Assembly (NCBI GenBank): GCA_963575745.1
Contig: CAUYUJ010004568.1
Location: 1-64,000, forward strand
Direction of reading: 5' to 3'
Source of the DNA: Prorocentrum cordatum
Lineage: Eukaryota > Sar > Dinophyceae > Prorocentrales > Prorocentraceae
Length of the DNA stretch: 64,000 nt
Part shown: positions 32,289-41,200 of the stretch, in pieces
Layout: each line of letters begins with the position of its first letter
Position numbering within the stretch: position 1 is the stretch's first letter
Made by a program: the position numbers and the translations under genes
Notes under the pieces: generated by a model
Databases searched by the model: none
The model's input: only the letters and a program-made list of their open reading frames with translations
What the model was told of the DNA's origin: nothing

Positions 32289-32666
32289 TCACAGCCCAGG
32301 CGCGCCGCAGCCCTTGGCGGCCATGCCTCCGACCTTCCGCAGGCCGCCGAGGGCGGACCTAAGACGAGGCCAGAACGAGGACAAAGTCGGGTTCGGATGA
32401 ATCGAGAATCTCTGAGATCTGGCGGCTCTTGAGGATGTCTCGGGCGCCGCAGCCTTCTCAGCGCGTTCTGGAACGCTCTGAAAGCGTTCGTGAACGCTCT
32501 GGAACGGATTATCCTCGTGCTAACCCCGTCCGAGGACCAGAGGTCCGGGGCGGTCTGGAGCGAGCACGTCTCGAATCTGGCCTCGCCCTCGACGCCGAAG
32601 AACCCGAGGCGCAGCTTGTGGCGGGAAAAAAAAAAAAAAAAAACAAGGAAAAAAAAAAAAAAAAAG

Positions 32667-32754
<88 letters not shown>

Positions 32755-32755
32755 G

Positions 32756-32809
<54 letters not shown>

Positions 32810-32842
32810 AAAAAAAAAGAAAAAAAACAAAAAAAAAAAAAA

Positions 32843-32920
<78 letters not shown>

Positions 32921-32944
32921 AAAAATAAAAAAAAAATACCAAAG

Positions 32945-32976
<32 letters not shown>

Positions 32977-33025
32977 AAAAAAAAAAAAAACAAAAAAAAA
33001 AAAAACAAAAAAAAAAAAAAAAAAA

Positions 33026-33064
<39 letters not shown>

Positions 33065-34716
33065 AAAATGGAAAAAAAACAGAAAAAAAAAAAAAAACAA
33101 AAAAAAAAAAAAAAAACAAAGCGCCGGGGGCACCACTCGGGGGGCCCTCCCTCGCCGTAGACGGGGTCGCCCACGACCGGGTTGCCCAAGTGGTGCATGT
33201 GGGCCCGGATCTGGTGCGTCTTCAGGGTTACCATCCGGCAGTGCACGAGGGAGTACGCCTCCTGGGTCTCTGGGCACTCGTACTCGGCGACGACCTCCCA
33301 GACGGTGATGGCGGGCTGGCCCTCCGCGCTCACCCTGACGCGCTTCTCCGACTCATACCTGCTGGAGTCGATCGGGGCAGTGCACTCCCCGCGGTCCGTG
33401 GAGAAGGTGCCGTGAACGAGGGCGACATAGTCCTTCAGCACACCGAGCACGATCTGTCGTTTGGCATGCTCGTAGCCTCGGAGAGTCTTCCCCACCAGGA
33501 GGGGCCCCGACACGTCCACGTCGAGCCGGTGGGCCATCCCCCGGTCGCTCGCCTGGTCGCGCGCGGCGTCGCAGGTGGGGTCGGCGCCGAACCGCAGCAA
33601 GAGCCACGCCTGGAGGGCCGGCACAACGGCGTCGCACATCAGGTCGCCCACCTTGGCTCTCCTGGCCAACCCAGACAACTTCGCCCACCTGTTTGGATGT
33701 CCGGAATGGGTACGGAAAGTATGGGTACGCTGCCCAAGAACAACAACAGCGGCAGCGGCCGCTGTTGGGCAGGCGATCTGTCTCGAATGGACAACGACAC
33801 CGACAGCGAGCTGTTCAGAATGAGCAGGAGATGCTGTCGGCCTTCGTACCGAATCTGTCCGTACCCATTTCGGTCGCACCGAACCTGGGGTCGAGCCCCG
33901 TGGGCTGCGACAGGCACGACCAGCCGGGCGGCTTCAGCACCACCGCCAGGTCCGCGTCCTCGTAGAGCAGGCGAGGCTCATCGCGGAGCGGCGCCTCGGC
34001 GTTGGACGGCGGGGCCTTGACCGCGCCGCGCCCCGGCTTGTCGAACATGGGCCGGGCGTGCGCCCCCGGAGCAGGCAGCGGCTCTGAGGCGGCGGACCTG
34101 TCCCAGCCGCACAGGTGGGCGACGCAGCTGTGCTTGAGATCGTCGCAGCAGCCGCCGTTCACGCACTGCCGTGGTCCGCACTTCGCCGCACCGCTGGTCT
34201 CCCCGAGGCACACCGAGCAAGACAGCTGCTTGCACGCTGACTTCAGCGCCTTGTAGCCCGAGGCCCCCTTGGTCTTGTCGTTCTCGACCTTGAGCCACAA
34301 CGGCACGAAGCGTTGGGAATCGCTGTTCCACACCGGGTACGCCGGGTGCAGGGCAAGACAGCCCAGCAGCCACTTGACGCCGTCCATGGTGACCCTGTTG
34401 CGGGAGAGATGTAGCTCCAGCGCGGGCGCCTGGCTCGAGCCCATGAGGTATCTAGCTATACACCTCGCGCCCTCGTTGCCGATGTTGTTTCCTGTCAGTC
34501 TGAGCACGTCGCAGCGCACGCCGTACTTCTCGAGCATATTGCAGACCGCCTTGGTGCCGTTGGCGCTGAGCTTGTTCTCAGAGAAGTCGATCGTGCTGGC
34601 CTTGAAGCGCACCCTGCCACTGCGCGCGCCCGCGCTCTCGCCACCGCCTTCGGCGGCAAGGCGGCGGCCCATCCAGTCGCACCACTCTTTCATCCCCGCG
34701 TCGCCAAGCTCGACCT
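32289..34716 (-). CDS. LRR-domain/RluA-family pseudouridine synthase (5' incomplete)
   Basis: Four minus-strand exons join in one frame: 34716-33885, 33688-33118, 32614-32538 and 32358-32289 (stop TGA). Exon 1 encodes leucine-rich-repeat-like segments (STIDFSENKLSANGTKAVC, VLRLTGNNIGNEGARCIARY, ELHLSRNRVTMDGVKWLLG), a Cys-rich linker (CSVCLGETSGAAKCGPRQC), and LLYEDADLAVVLKPPGWSCL, the first strand of the RluA fold. Exon 2 holds the catalytic motif HRLDVDVSGPLLVGKTLRG, with the active-site Asp in HRLD intact, and the closing motifs LKTHQIRAHMHHLGNPVVGD and PVYGEG. Exons 3-4 give the tail LRLGFFGVEGEARFETCSLQ and LWSALGGLRKVGGMAA. The enzyme isomerises uridine to pseudouridine in RNA; target unknown. 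The LRR-synthase architecture is one I know from dinoflagellates. Exons upstream of the acceptor at 34717 were not found. Exon 3 lacks about three residues expected after CPRRF. Confidence 0.8.
32359..32537 (-). mobile_element. Intron 3 of the pseudouridine synthase gene, introner-like
   Basis: This is a 179-nt GT-AG intron, CTCTG|GTCCTCGG ... CGTCTTAG|GTCCGCC. GGTCC occurs at both junctions, a 5-bp direct repeat. The ends are similar in inverted orientation (TTAGCACGAGGATAA at the 5' side; complement of the 3' side CCAGAACGAGGACAA). The exon join gives LQTAPDLW|SALGGLRK in frame. No second copy was spotted in this window. Confidence 0.6.
32615..33117 (-). other. Intron 2 of the pseudouridine synthase gene: ~500 nt of poly(T)
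   Basis: On the coding strand the exon ends CGGCGCTTT, followed by GTTTTTTT and about 490 nt of T broken by occasional G, C or A, ending TTTTCCCGCCACAAG before CTGCGCCTCGGG. GT-AG boundaries restore the frame. On the plus strand this is a long poly(A) block that yields a meaningless Lys-only frame, and a Phe-only frame on the complement. A sequencing or assembly artefact cannot be excluded. Confidence 0.55.
33689..33884 (-). mobile_element. Intron 1 of the pseudouridine synthase gene: introner, family 1
   Basis: This is a 196-nt GT-AG intron, GACCCCAG|GTTCGG ... CCAAACAG|GTGGGC. Removing it gives GLDPR|WAKLSGLARRAKVGDL in one frame. CAGGT is present at both junctions. The intron has inverted ends (CCGAAATGGGTACGGACAG at the 5' side; complement of the 3' side CCGGAATGGGTACGGAAAG). 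The centre has GGCCGCTGTTGGGCAGGC-type sequence shared with 6465-6680 and 47405-47630. These are hallmarks of an introner, a transposon that creates spliceable introns. Confidence 0.75.
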
Positions 34717-34744
34717 CTGGGGGTGCAAAGAAAAATACAGTAGC

Positions 34745-34790
34745 ACCCCGCAGTTGCGGATAAGAGTGAGGGGGCGGCGGGTGCGTCGGC
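34745..34790 (-). repeat. Shared intron-end motif CCCCTCACTCTTATCCGC
   Basis: On the minus strand CCCCCTCACTCTTATCCGC and AACTGCGGGGTGCTACTG lie about 30 nt before the acceptor CAG at 34719-34717. The same string is at 16160-16190 (plus strand) and in part at 63060-63090 (minus strand). It marks one end of a dispersed element that here supplies the 3' end of an intron. Confidence 0.6.
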
Positions 34791-34949
34791 TGTCTGCGAG
34801 GCTCTGAAGAAGCCTGCCGCAGGCGCATAATTTTTCAAGCTATAAAACGAGCCCGCCACAGGCGCCGATGTTTCCCCAAACAGCTTGCTGAACGGTGTGC
34901 TGTTGTGATAGAAGCTAACTCCGGCTGGGGAAATCAAAGCCAAGACGTC

Positions 34950-36170
34950 CTCAAACAAATTTGGTGGTCTGGGCTGTTTCGCCTGAGACATCCTCGCAAC
35001 TCTCGTTTCTGAGTTGTCTGGGATTGGGCGTTTCGCGTGAGACATCCTTCAAACTCGTTCCCAGATGCCGCGCAAGAGGTGGTCTGGCCTGTTTCGCCTG
35101 AAACATCCTCAAACTCTGAGCTCCCAAATGCCGCGCGAGAGGTGGTCCGGCCCGTTTCGCCTGAAACATCCTCGAAACTCTGAGTTCTGAGATGCCGCGC
35201 AAGAGGTGTGGTCCGGCCCGTATCGCCTGAGACATCCTCCAAACTCTGAGCTCTGAGATGCCGAGCGCGAGGTGGTCCGGCGCGTTTCGCCTGAGACATC
35301 CTCGCAACTCTGAGTTCTGAGATGCCGCGCAAGAGGTGGCCCAGCCCATTTCGCCTGAGAGATCCTCGAAACCCTGGGCTCCGAAATGCCACGCAAGAGG
35401 TGGTCCGGCCCGTTTCGCCTGAGACATCCTCCAACCCTGATATGCCGTGCGCGAGGTGGTCCGGCCCGTTTTGCCTGAGACATCCTCGCAACTCTGCGCT
35501 CTCTGATGCCGCGCGAGAGGTGGTCCGGCCCGTTTCGCTTGAGACATCCTCCAAACTCTGAGCTCCGAGAACAGACCGGACAAAAAAAAAAAAAAAAAAG
35601 GAAGAAAGGAAGGCTGCCGGCCCAAGAGAAAAAAAAGAGAAAAAAAAAAAAGAAAAAAGAAAAAAAAAAAAAAAATGGCCGGGCCGGCTAGGAAGCGAGA
35701 AACGAAAGGAGTGGTGGTCCGGCCCGTTTCACTTGAGACATCCTCGCACTTTTGCATTCCGAGGTGCCGCGCGGGAGGTGGTCCGGCCCGTTTCGTCAGA
35801 GACGTCCTCCAAACTCTGAGCTCTGAGATGCCGCGCGCGAGGTGGTTTGGTCCATTTCGCCTGAGACATCCTCGAAACTCTGAGCTCTGAATTGCCGCGC
35901 AAGAGGTGGTCCAACCCATTTCGCCTGAGACATCCTCGCAACTCTGACCTTGGAGATGCCGCGCGCGACGTGGTCCAGCCCGTTTCGCCTGAGACATCCT
36001 CAAACTCTGAGCTCTGAGATGCCTGCGCGAGGTGGTCCGGCCCGTCTCGCCTGAGACATCCTCGCAACTCTGAGCTCTGAGATGCCGTGCGCAAGGTGGT
36101 CCTGCTTGTTTCGCACAAGACATTCTCGCAACTTTGAGCTCCCAGATGCCGAGGAAGAGGTGGTCCAGCC
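34950..36170. repeat. ~62-bp minisatellite, about 18-20 units
   Basis: Units are built from GAGACATCCTCGCAACTCTG, AGCTCTGAGATGCCGCGCGC and GAGGTGGTCCGGCCCGTTTC. Stray units or half units occur at 36555-36720, 36935-37035 and, inverted, 41598-41700. The array lies upstream of the pseudouridine synthase exons, probably inside its 5' intron. Long Ser/Arg-rich frames through it reflect only the unit length. Confidence 0.85.
35582..35675. repeat. Poly(A) block inside the 62-bp minisatellite
   Basis: A-rich runs (18 A, then GA-interrupted runs) with a short unique island interrupt the minisatellite between two units. Its character matches the poly(A)/poly(T) tracts at 32615-33117 and 54435-54522. 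Confidence 0.8.
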
Positions 36171-36560
36171 TGGGGGCCCAGAAGACCACATGTTACATAT
36201 CCTCCCTGGGACCCTGGGAGCCCCAGGAGGCGCCAGAGAGTTCCAGGAGGCCGCAGGACGCCCAGGACAGGCCCGAGGGGTCCCCAGGAAATTCCCAGAA
36301 GGCTCCCAGGAGGCCCCAGGACGCCCCCTATCACAACGTGTCAAGTTAATACACATCCGGTGCCGATTCGTTGATTTTTCCTGCTCTTGTGGCCCCCCCA
36401 TGTCGAAGGGCCCAAACGGCCACATGTTCGATGTCCCCCCCTGGGAGCCCCAAGAGGCTTCAGAAGGCCCCATGTGGAGTCCATGGGGCCACAGGAGGCC
36501 CATGAGGAAGCTCCAGGAGGTCTCAAGGAGGCCCCAGGAGGCCCCCGCAACCCGGAGCAC
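36170..36560. repeat. CCCAGGAGGCC-type degenerate sequence
   Basis: This contains GGGAGCCCCAGGAGG, GGCCCCAGGACGCCC and similar units in drifting phase, plus a unique stretch at 36340-36400. It relates in style to the AAGAGGCC arrays. No gene was found. Confidence 0.5.
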
Positions 36561-36719
36561 TGAGACGCCGCGCTCGAGGTGGTCCGGCCCGTTTCGCCTG
36601 AGACTTCCTCGCAGCACGTTTCGCCCGAGACATCGTCGCAATTCTGGGGTCCGAGATGCCGCGCGCGAGGTGGTCCAGCCCGTTACGCTGGGGACATCCT
36701 CGCAAGTCTGGGCTCCGAA

Positions 36720-36890
36720 AGGCCGTTCGGGATGAAGAGGAGGTGGATGAGGAGGAGGAGGAGGACGAGGAGAAGAAGAAGGAAATGGAAGGGAGAAAGA
36801 GGAGGATTATGTGGACGAGGGGACAGGCAGGAGGAGGGGAGGAGGAAGAGGAGGAGAAGGGAGAAGGAAGGGAGTTCCAAGAGAGGACCT
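36720..36890. repeat. Purine-rich GGA microsatellite
   Basis: GAGGAGGAG, GAGAAGAAGAAGG and GAGGAGGGGAGG tracts on the plus strand. No gene. Confidence 0.75.
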
Positions 36891-37628
36891 AACGGGAGAC
36901 GGAAATGGCGTGGACTTGTCAGAACGTGTGCGAAAGGTTGTCCGGCCCGTTTTGTTTGAGACACCCTCACAATGCGAAACTCGAAGATGTTGCGCGCGAG
37001 ATGATCTGGCCCGCTCTGCCTGAAACGTTTCGAAACACAGGGGCTCCAATCACAACCTCTCTCATTATTTGTCCCGCCTCCCTCTTCCCGCTCCCCGCCT
37101 GGCTCCTCCCGCCTCCCGCCTCCCGCTGCTGCGCCTCTGCCTCCGCCTCCCCGCCCCCGCCGTCGTCGCGTCTGCCGCCTAAGCATCCGTCATGCGCGCC
37201 CTGCCTTCCGCCCTCCCCAGACATCCGACGTCACCATGTTTTTTTTTGAGACGTGCGCCGCGTACCTCTCGAGATCATCCCTGGGGGAACCATCGCGACA
37301 TGCCACCCCCGCCCTCCCCCGCTTCCTCGTACAGATGCTCCCGGGTTCACAACATGGCGGCGGAGCCTCTCACAGTGCCGATCCGACAGCTTACTCGTCG
37401 ACCAGGTGCGAAATAGTAGGACAACCTCTAGCGATAGCTTCCTGCTAGGCATGCGTCACACAAACCTTCGTGTAAACATCATGTGCAAACATCATGTTAT
37501 AATGTTATAACATGCCATGCCAACCCGCACTGGACGGGCACGCGATCGACCTTGGAAACCGCAGTGGGTTTAAAAACCCTGTTTGGGGATACTGCGCTCC
37601 GGCTATAATTTCGTTCCAAAAAAAATGA

Positions 37629-37955
37629 ATGGGTCACGGGTTGGGTCGCAGGTGGGTCGACGGTGGGTCGCGGGCCGAGGAGCGGGTGGGTCGCGGGTGG
37701 GTCGCGGGTGGGTCGCGGGTGGGTCGCAGGTGGGTCGCGGGTGGGTCGCGGGTGGGTCGCGGGTGGGTCGCGGGGTGGGTCGCGGATGGGTCGCGGGTGG
37801 GTCGCGGGGTGGGTCGCGGGTGGTGGGTCGCGGGGTGGGTCGCGGGTGGGTCGCGGGTGGGTCGCGGGGTGGGTCGCGGGTGGGTCGCGGCTGGGTCGCG
37901 GGTGGGTCGCGGGTGGGTCTCGGGGTGGGTCGCGGGGTGGGTCGCGGGTGGGACG
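37629..37955. repeat. (GGTGGGTCGCG)n minisatellite with adjoining CAA tract
   Basis: About 28 head-to-tail units of GGTCGCGGGTGG are followed by GACGACGACAACAAACAACA. The reverse complement of this order, (TTG)n then (CCCGCGACCCA)n, is at 16010-16165, so the two blocks are copies of one composite repeat in opposite orientation. Confidence 0.85.
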
Positions 37956-38214
37956 ACGACAACAAACAACAGCAACAACAACACCATTCATTATAAGACT
38001 GTTCGCTCTTACTTGCCCGCGTGTCATTCAAAACGAGTTCCCCACACCCTCGATACCCGCCCTTTTTGTCTTCGATCACACCCCGTTTGAAGGGATTCGT
38101 TCTCTTTGATGGGGGCGGCGGCCTTAGACAGGCGGGCAAACCTGAACGGGCGGACAATCCTTCGTGGGCGTACATGTGCCCGCCATTGGAATAGGTTTGT
38201 GCCCTGCAAAAATA

Positions 38215-38371
38215 AGAGGGGGAGAACGAGGGAGAGTGTGAGGAAGGGAGGGGGAGGGACGAAGGAAGAGGGACAACGCCGGGAGAGAAGGAGCGAAGAC
38301 GGGGGCGGCTGATTAGAGGCAGAGAGAGAGAGAAGGAGAGAGAGAGAGAGAGAAAGAGAGAAAGACAGATA

Positions 38372-38402
<31 letters not shown>

Positions 38403-38590
38403 GTGAGAGAGGGTAGAGAGAGAGAGAGAGAAAGAAAGAGGGTGGGAGGAGGCAGGAAAGGGGAGGGAGAAGGGAGGAAGGAGAGGAGGGAGAAGGGGAT
38501 AGGGCAGAGAGGCATAAGGATGAGGGAAGAGAGGAGGGAGACAGAAGGGAGGAGAGGAGGGAGGAGGGAGGAGGGAGGAGGAGCAGGAAA
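38215..38590. repeat. (GA)n/(GGA)n purine tract
   Basis: About 370 bp of almost pure purine (GAGAGA, GGAGGAGG, AGAAAG). Complementary open frames full of Leu/Ser/Pro are artefacts. Confidence 0.9.
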
Positions 38591-38879
38591 GTAAGAACGT
38601 GAACGTTCGAGGAAGTCCTAGGCGAAAGCGCCGTTCCTGAAGGAAGTCTCGGGCGGGAGCCCACGACGGGCGGGCGATCCCCTGACGGGTGGGTCGGGCG
38701 GGTGCGACAGTCAAGCGGGATGCCTGAGTATGGCGAGAGCGCGATTACTAAGTAAATTGTAAAGGCGTCCTTGGCGCAGCGTGTTTCCTGAGCGTCGAAA
38801 GCGCGATGTATGAACACATTGCATGGAAGTTACAGGCGAGAGCGCAGTTCATGAAAAAAATGTGAAGGGTTCTCTGGCG

Positions 38880-39110
38880 GGAGCGGGGGTCTGGATTAAA
38901 TTGCGAGGAAGTCTTGATTCAACTGCGAGGAAGTCTCAATCGGGAGCGCCGCTCCTGAGAAAAGTGTGAGGAAGTCTCAGATGGGAGCGGGGGTCCTAAC
39001 TAAATTGCGAGGAAGTCACAGGCGGAAACACCGATCCTGAGTAAATTGTGAGGAAGTCTCAGGAGCGGGGGTCCTGAGTAATTTAAGAGGCAGTCTCAGG
39101 CGGGAGCCGT
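38880..39110. repeat. ~40-bp minisatellite GAGGAAGTCTCAGGCGGGAGC
   Basis: About six to eight imperfect units of GCGAGGAAGTCTCAGGCGGG followed by AGCGGGGGTCCTGAGTAAAT. Degenerate units extend back to about 38600. Confidence 0.75.
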
Positions 39111-39264
39111 TGTTGTAATCCATGGGGCCAGGGGCACAGTTTGAGACCCAAGACTTTCCCTGTCAAAAAACAAGGTGCGAACGTCGGTGGGTACTCTTTG
39201 ACTGAGAAAACATATTTACTGGTGAGGGGGATCAGCAATACTTATTCTTCAGAAATGAGAGTTC

Positions 39265-39285
39265 AACACCAACAACAAAAACAAC

Positions 39286-39316
<31 letters not shown>

Positions 39317-39385
39317 GCACCAACCACAACAACAACAACAACAACAACCACAACAACAACAACAGCAACAACGACGCAACAAACA
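39265..39385. repeat. (CAA)n/(CAC)n microsatellite
   Basis: About 120 bp of CAA and CCA triplets. Confidence 0.9.
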
Positions 39386-39464
39386 GAATCCACACCATGG
39401 ATTCTCACTTTAGCCACGCACCCAAAGACAATGAATAACCGTTCGGCCCCCGCATTCTGACTGA

Positions 39465-39560
39465 CACCGCTACACCTCGGACCTCTCAGGCCAAGGCTGC
39501 GCTCGCTCTGACGAAGATTCCAAAACGAATCCCGCCGTGGCGACGAGGACCCCAAAAGAT
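39465..39560. repeat. Dispersed GATACCGCC repeat, copy 4 (partial)
   Basis: CGGACCTCTCAGGCCAAGGC, CTCTGACGAAGATTCCAAAA and CCGCCGTGGCGACGAGGACC match the right half of the other copies. Confidence 0.5.
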
Positions 39561-40014
39561 GGCCGCAAAGAAGAATCCATGTTCTTCTCCATGACATATC
39601 GATCGTGGGGGCAATCCGGAAAAGCGCCCCTCCCCCCCCCCCCTCCCCCCCCAAGAACAGCAACAAACAAACAAACAAACTCTGGGCCTCTGGACGTCCT
39701 GGACGCCCAACCGCGGGTTGTGAGCCTCCTGGACGTCGGCGGCAGGCCTCGCAAACAGAACCAACCTAAGTAGTTGGAAGGGCACCCGATAGGTCTCATG
39801 AGAGCCCCAAGTGGCTTCATAACCCCCCACTCATGCGCACGAAGACAGCAGACAGAAGACCTCCAAGAGGCCATGCAAACGCGAATCAAAACTACTCGTT
39901 GGAGGAAACCGCGGTTGGCAGCAAGATAGCTAGAAAGAGTAAGGGGACGGAGGGATACGAAGGAAGGGATACCCATAGTATAGCTTGAGTCCAGCATCTC
40001 CGAACGGTAGTCGC

Positions 40015-40031
40015 TTGAGCCAAGGTGGCTC
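40015..40031 (-). other. Possible single spliced-leader relic
   Basis: The minus strand reads AGCCACCTTGGCTCAAG, which matches the last 17 nt of the dinoflagellate SL except for two bases (CC for TT). No coding sequence follows in the expected direction, so this could be chance. Confidence 0.3.
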
Positions 40032-40061
40032 CTCAGAGTGTTCGCGCGTCCTCCTGCTCCT

Positions 40062-40686
40062 GATCCGCCTGCGCCTTCGGCATCGTCGTCGTCGTCGAGC
40101 TGTTCGTCATCGTCGTCGTCGTCCTATTCCTCGGCATCCACGTCATGCTCCATCTCGCCCTCGGCCCCATCCCTAGCACTACACCTCCTCCTCATCATCA
40201 TCCCACTCCTCTATTCCTCCAGCTCCTCCTCCTCCTCCTCCTCCACCTCCTCCTCCTACTCCAAGACCTCCTCCTTATCCTGGCCTCCTGGTCCTTCCTC
40301 TCCTTCTCCTCCTATACTTCCTCATCTCACTCCTCCTCGCCCCACCTCCCAATACGAATCCTCCTTCTCCTCCTGGTTGTATTCCTCCTCATCCTCTACC
40401 TCCTCGTCGCACTCCCCTTGTCTTGTTCCTCCTCCTGCGCCGTGCTCCCCGTCCTCATCCACGTAATCCTCGTACTCCTCAACGTGTTTCCTCGTCTGCC
40501 TCCCATTGGCAGTGCTCCTTCTCCTCCTCGTCCTCCGCCTCCTCCTCATTAGCATCATCAGTAGCAGCATCAGCATCCGCATCAGCATCATCATGATAAT
40601 CATGATCATCATGATCAGCATCATGTTCAGCATCATCATCATATCCTCATCCTCATCATCATCATCAGCATCATCATCATCATCAG

Positions 40687-40717
<31 letters not shown>

Positions 40718-40860
40718 GTCGTCGCCATCGTCATCGCCATCGCCATCGCCATCGTCATCATCAGCAGCAACATCATCATCATCATCAGCAGCAGCATCAT
40801 CATCATCAGCATCATCATCAGCATCATCATCAACAGCATCAGCATCATCCTCATAACACT
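40062..40860. repeat. (TCC)n and (CAT)n/(CAG)n triplet field
   Basis: About 800 bp of TCC/TCG triplets at the left, changing near 40540 to ATC/AGC triplets. Both strands show long Ser-only, Asp-only or Met-rich frames. These come from the triplet period and are not genes. Confidence 0.9.
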
Positions 40861-41044
40861 TCTCCTCCTCGTCCATCCTCTTCTCCGTTTCCTCCGCCAT
40901 ACCAGGGACGCCTTCGCACTCTCGATGCCGCTTCCAACTTCCAGGAGGCATCCTCGCCAGGGATGCCCTCACACAAATAGCTGGGGCCTGGCTCCGTCTC
41001 CCTCCTGCATTATTCCGCTGTCCCCCTCCCCTCCTCCTTAGGAA

Positions 41045-41200
41045 GGCACCAACTATACACCAACACCGATCCTGGCCAGGATCACCCTGGGCCCAGGATC
41101 GGTGTATACGCCCTCCTGCCCTGCGCAAGAAGGCATATGCACCGATCCTGGGCCCAGGGTGATCCTGGGCCAGGATCGGTGTTGGTGTATAGTTGGTGCC
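41045..41200. repeat. 156-bp near-perfect palindrome
   Basis: The left arm (41045-41112) begins GGCACCAACTATACACCAAC and contains CACCGATCCTGG and CACCCTGGGCCCAGGATCGG. The right arm (41132-41200) is its reverse complement with one 1-base gap and two mismatches. The loop is about 19 bp. Confidence 0.9.

Noticed and set aside
32626-33120. Long Lys-only (plus) and Phe-only (minus) open frames
   Set aside because: They are translations of a poly(A)/poly(T) tract. Conserved protein lies on both sides of it, so the tract is treated as intron or artefact.
34950-36170. CRISPR or protein-coding repeat array with a ~62-bp period
   Set aside because: There are no unique spacers. Units drift by indels, so no frame is kept, which marks a minisatellite.
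37629-37955. CRISPR-like regularly repeated units
   Set aside because: The units are contiguous head-to-tail without unique spacers, and the genome is eukaryotic.
40062-40860. Asp-, Ser- and Met-rich open frames
   Set aside because: They are produced by TCC and CAT triplet repeats and have no domain or codon pattern of their own.
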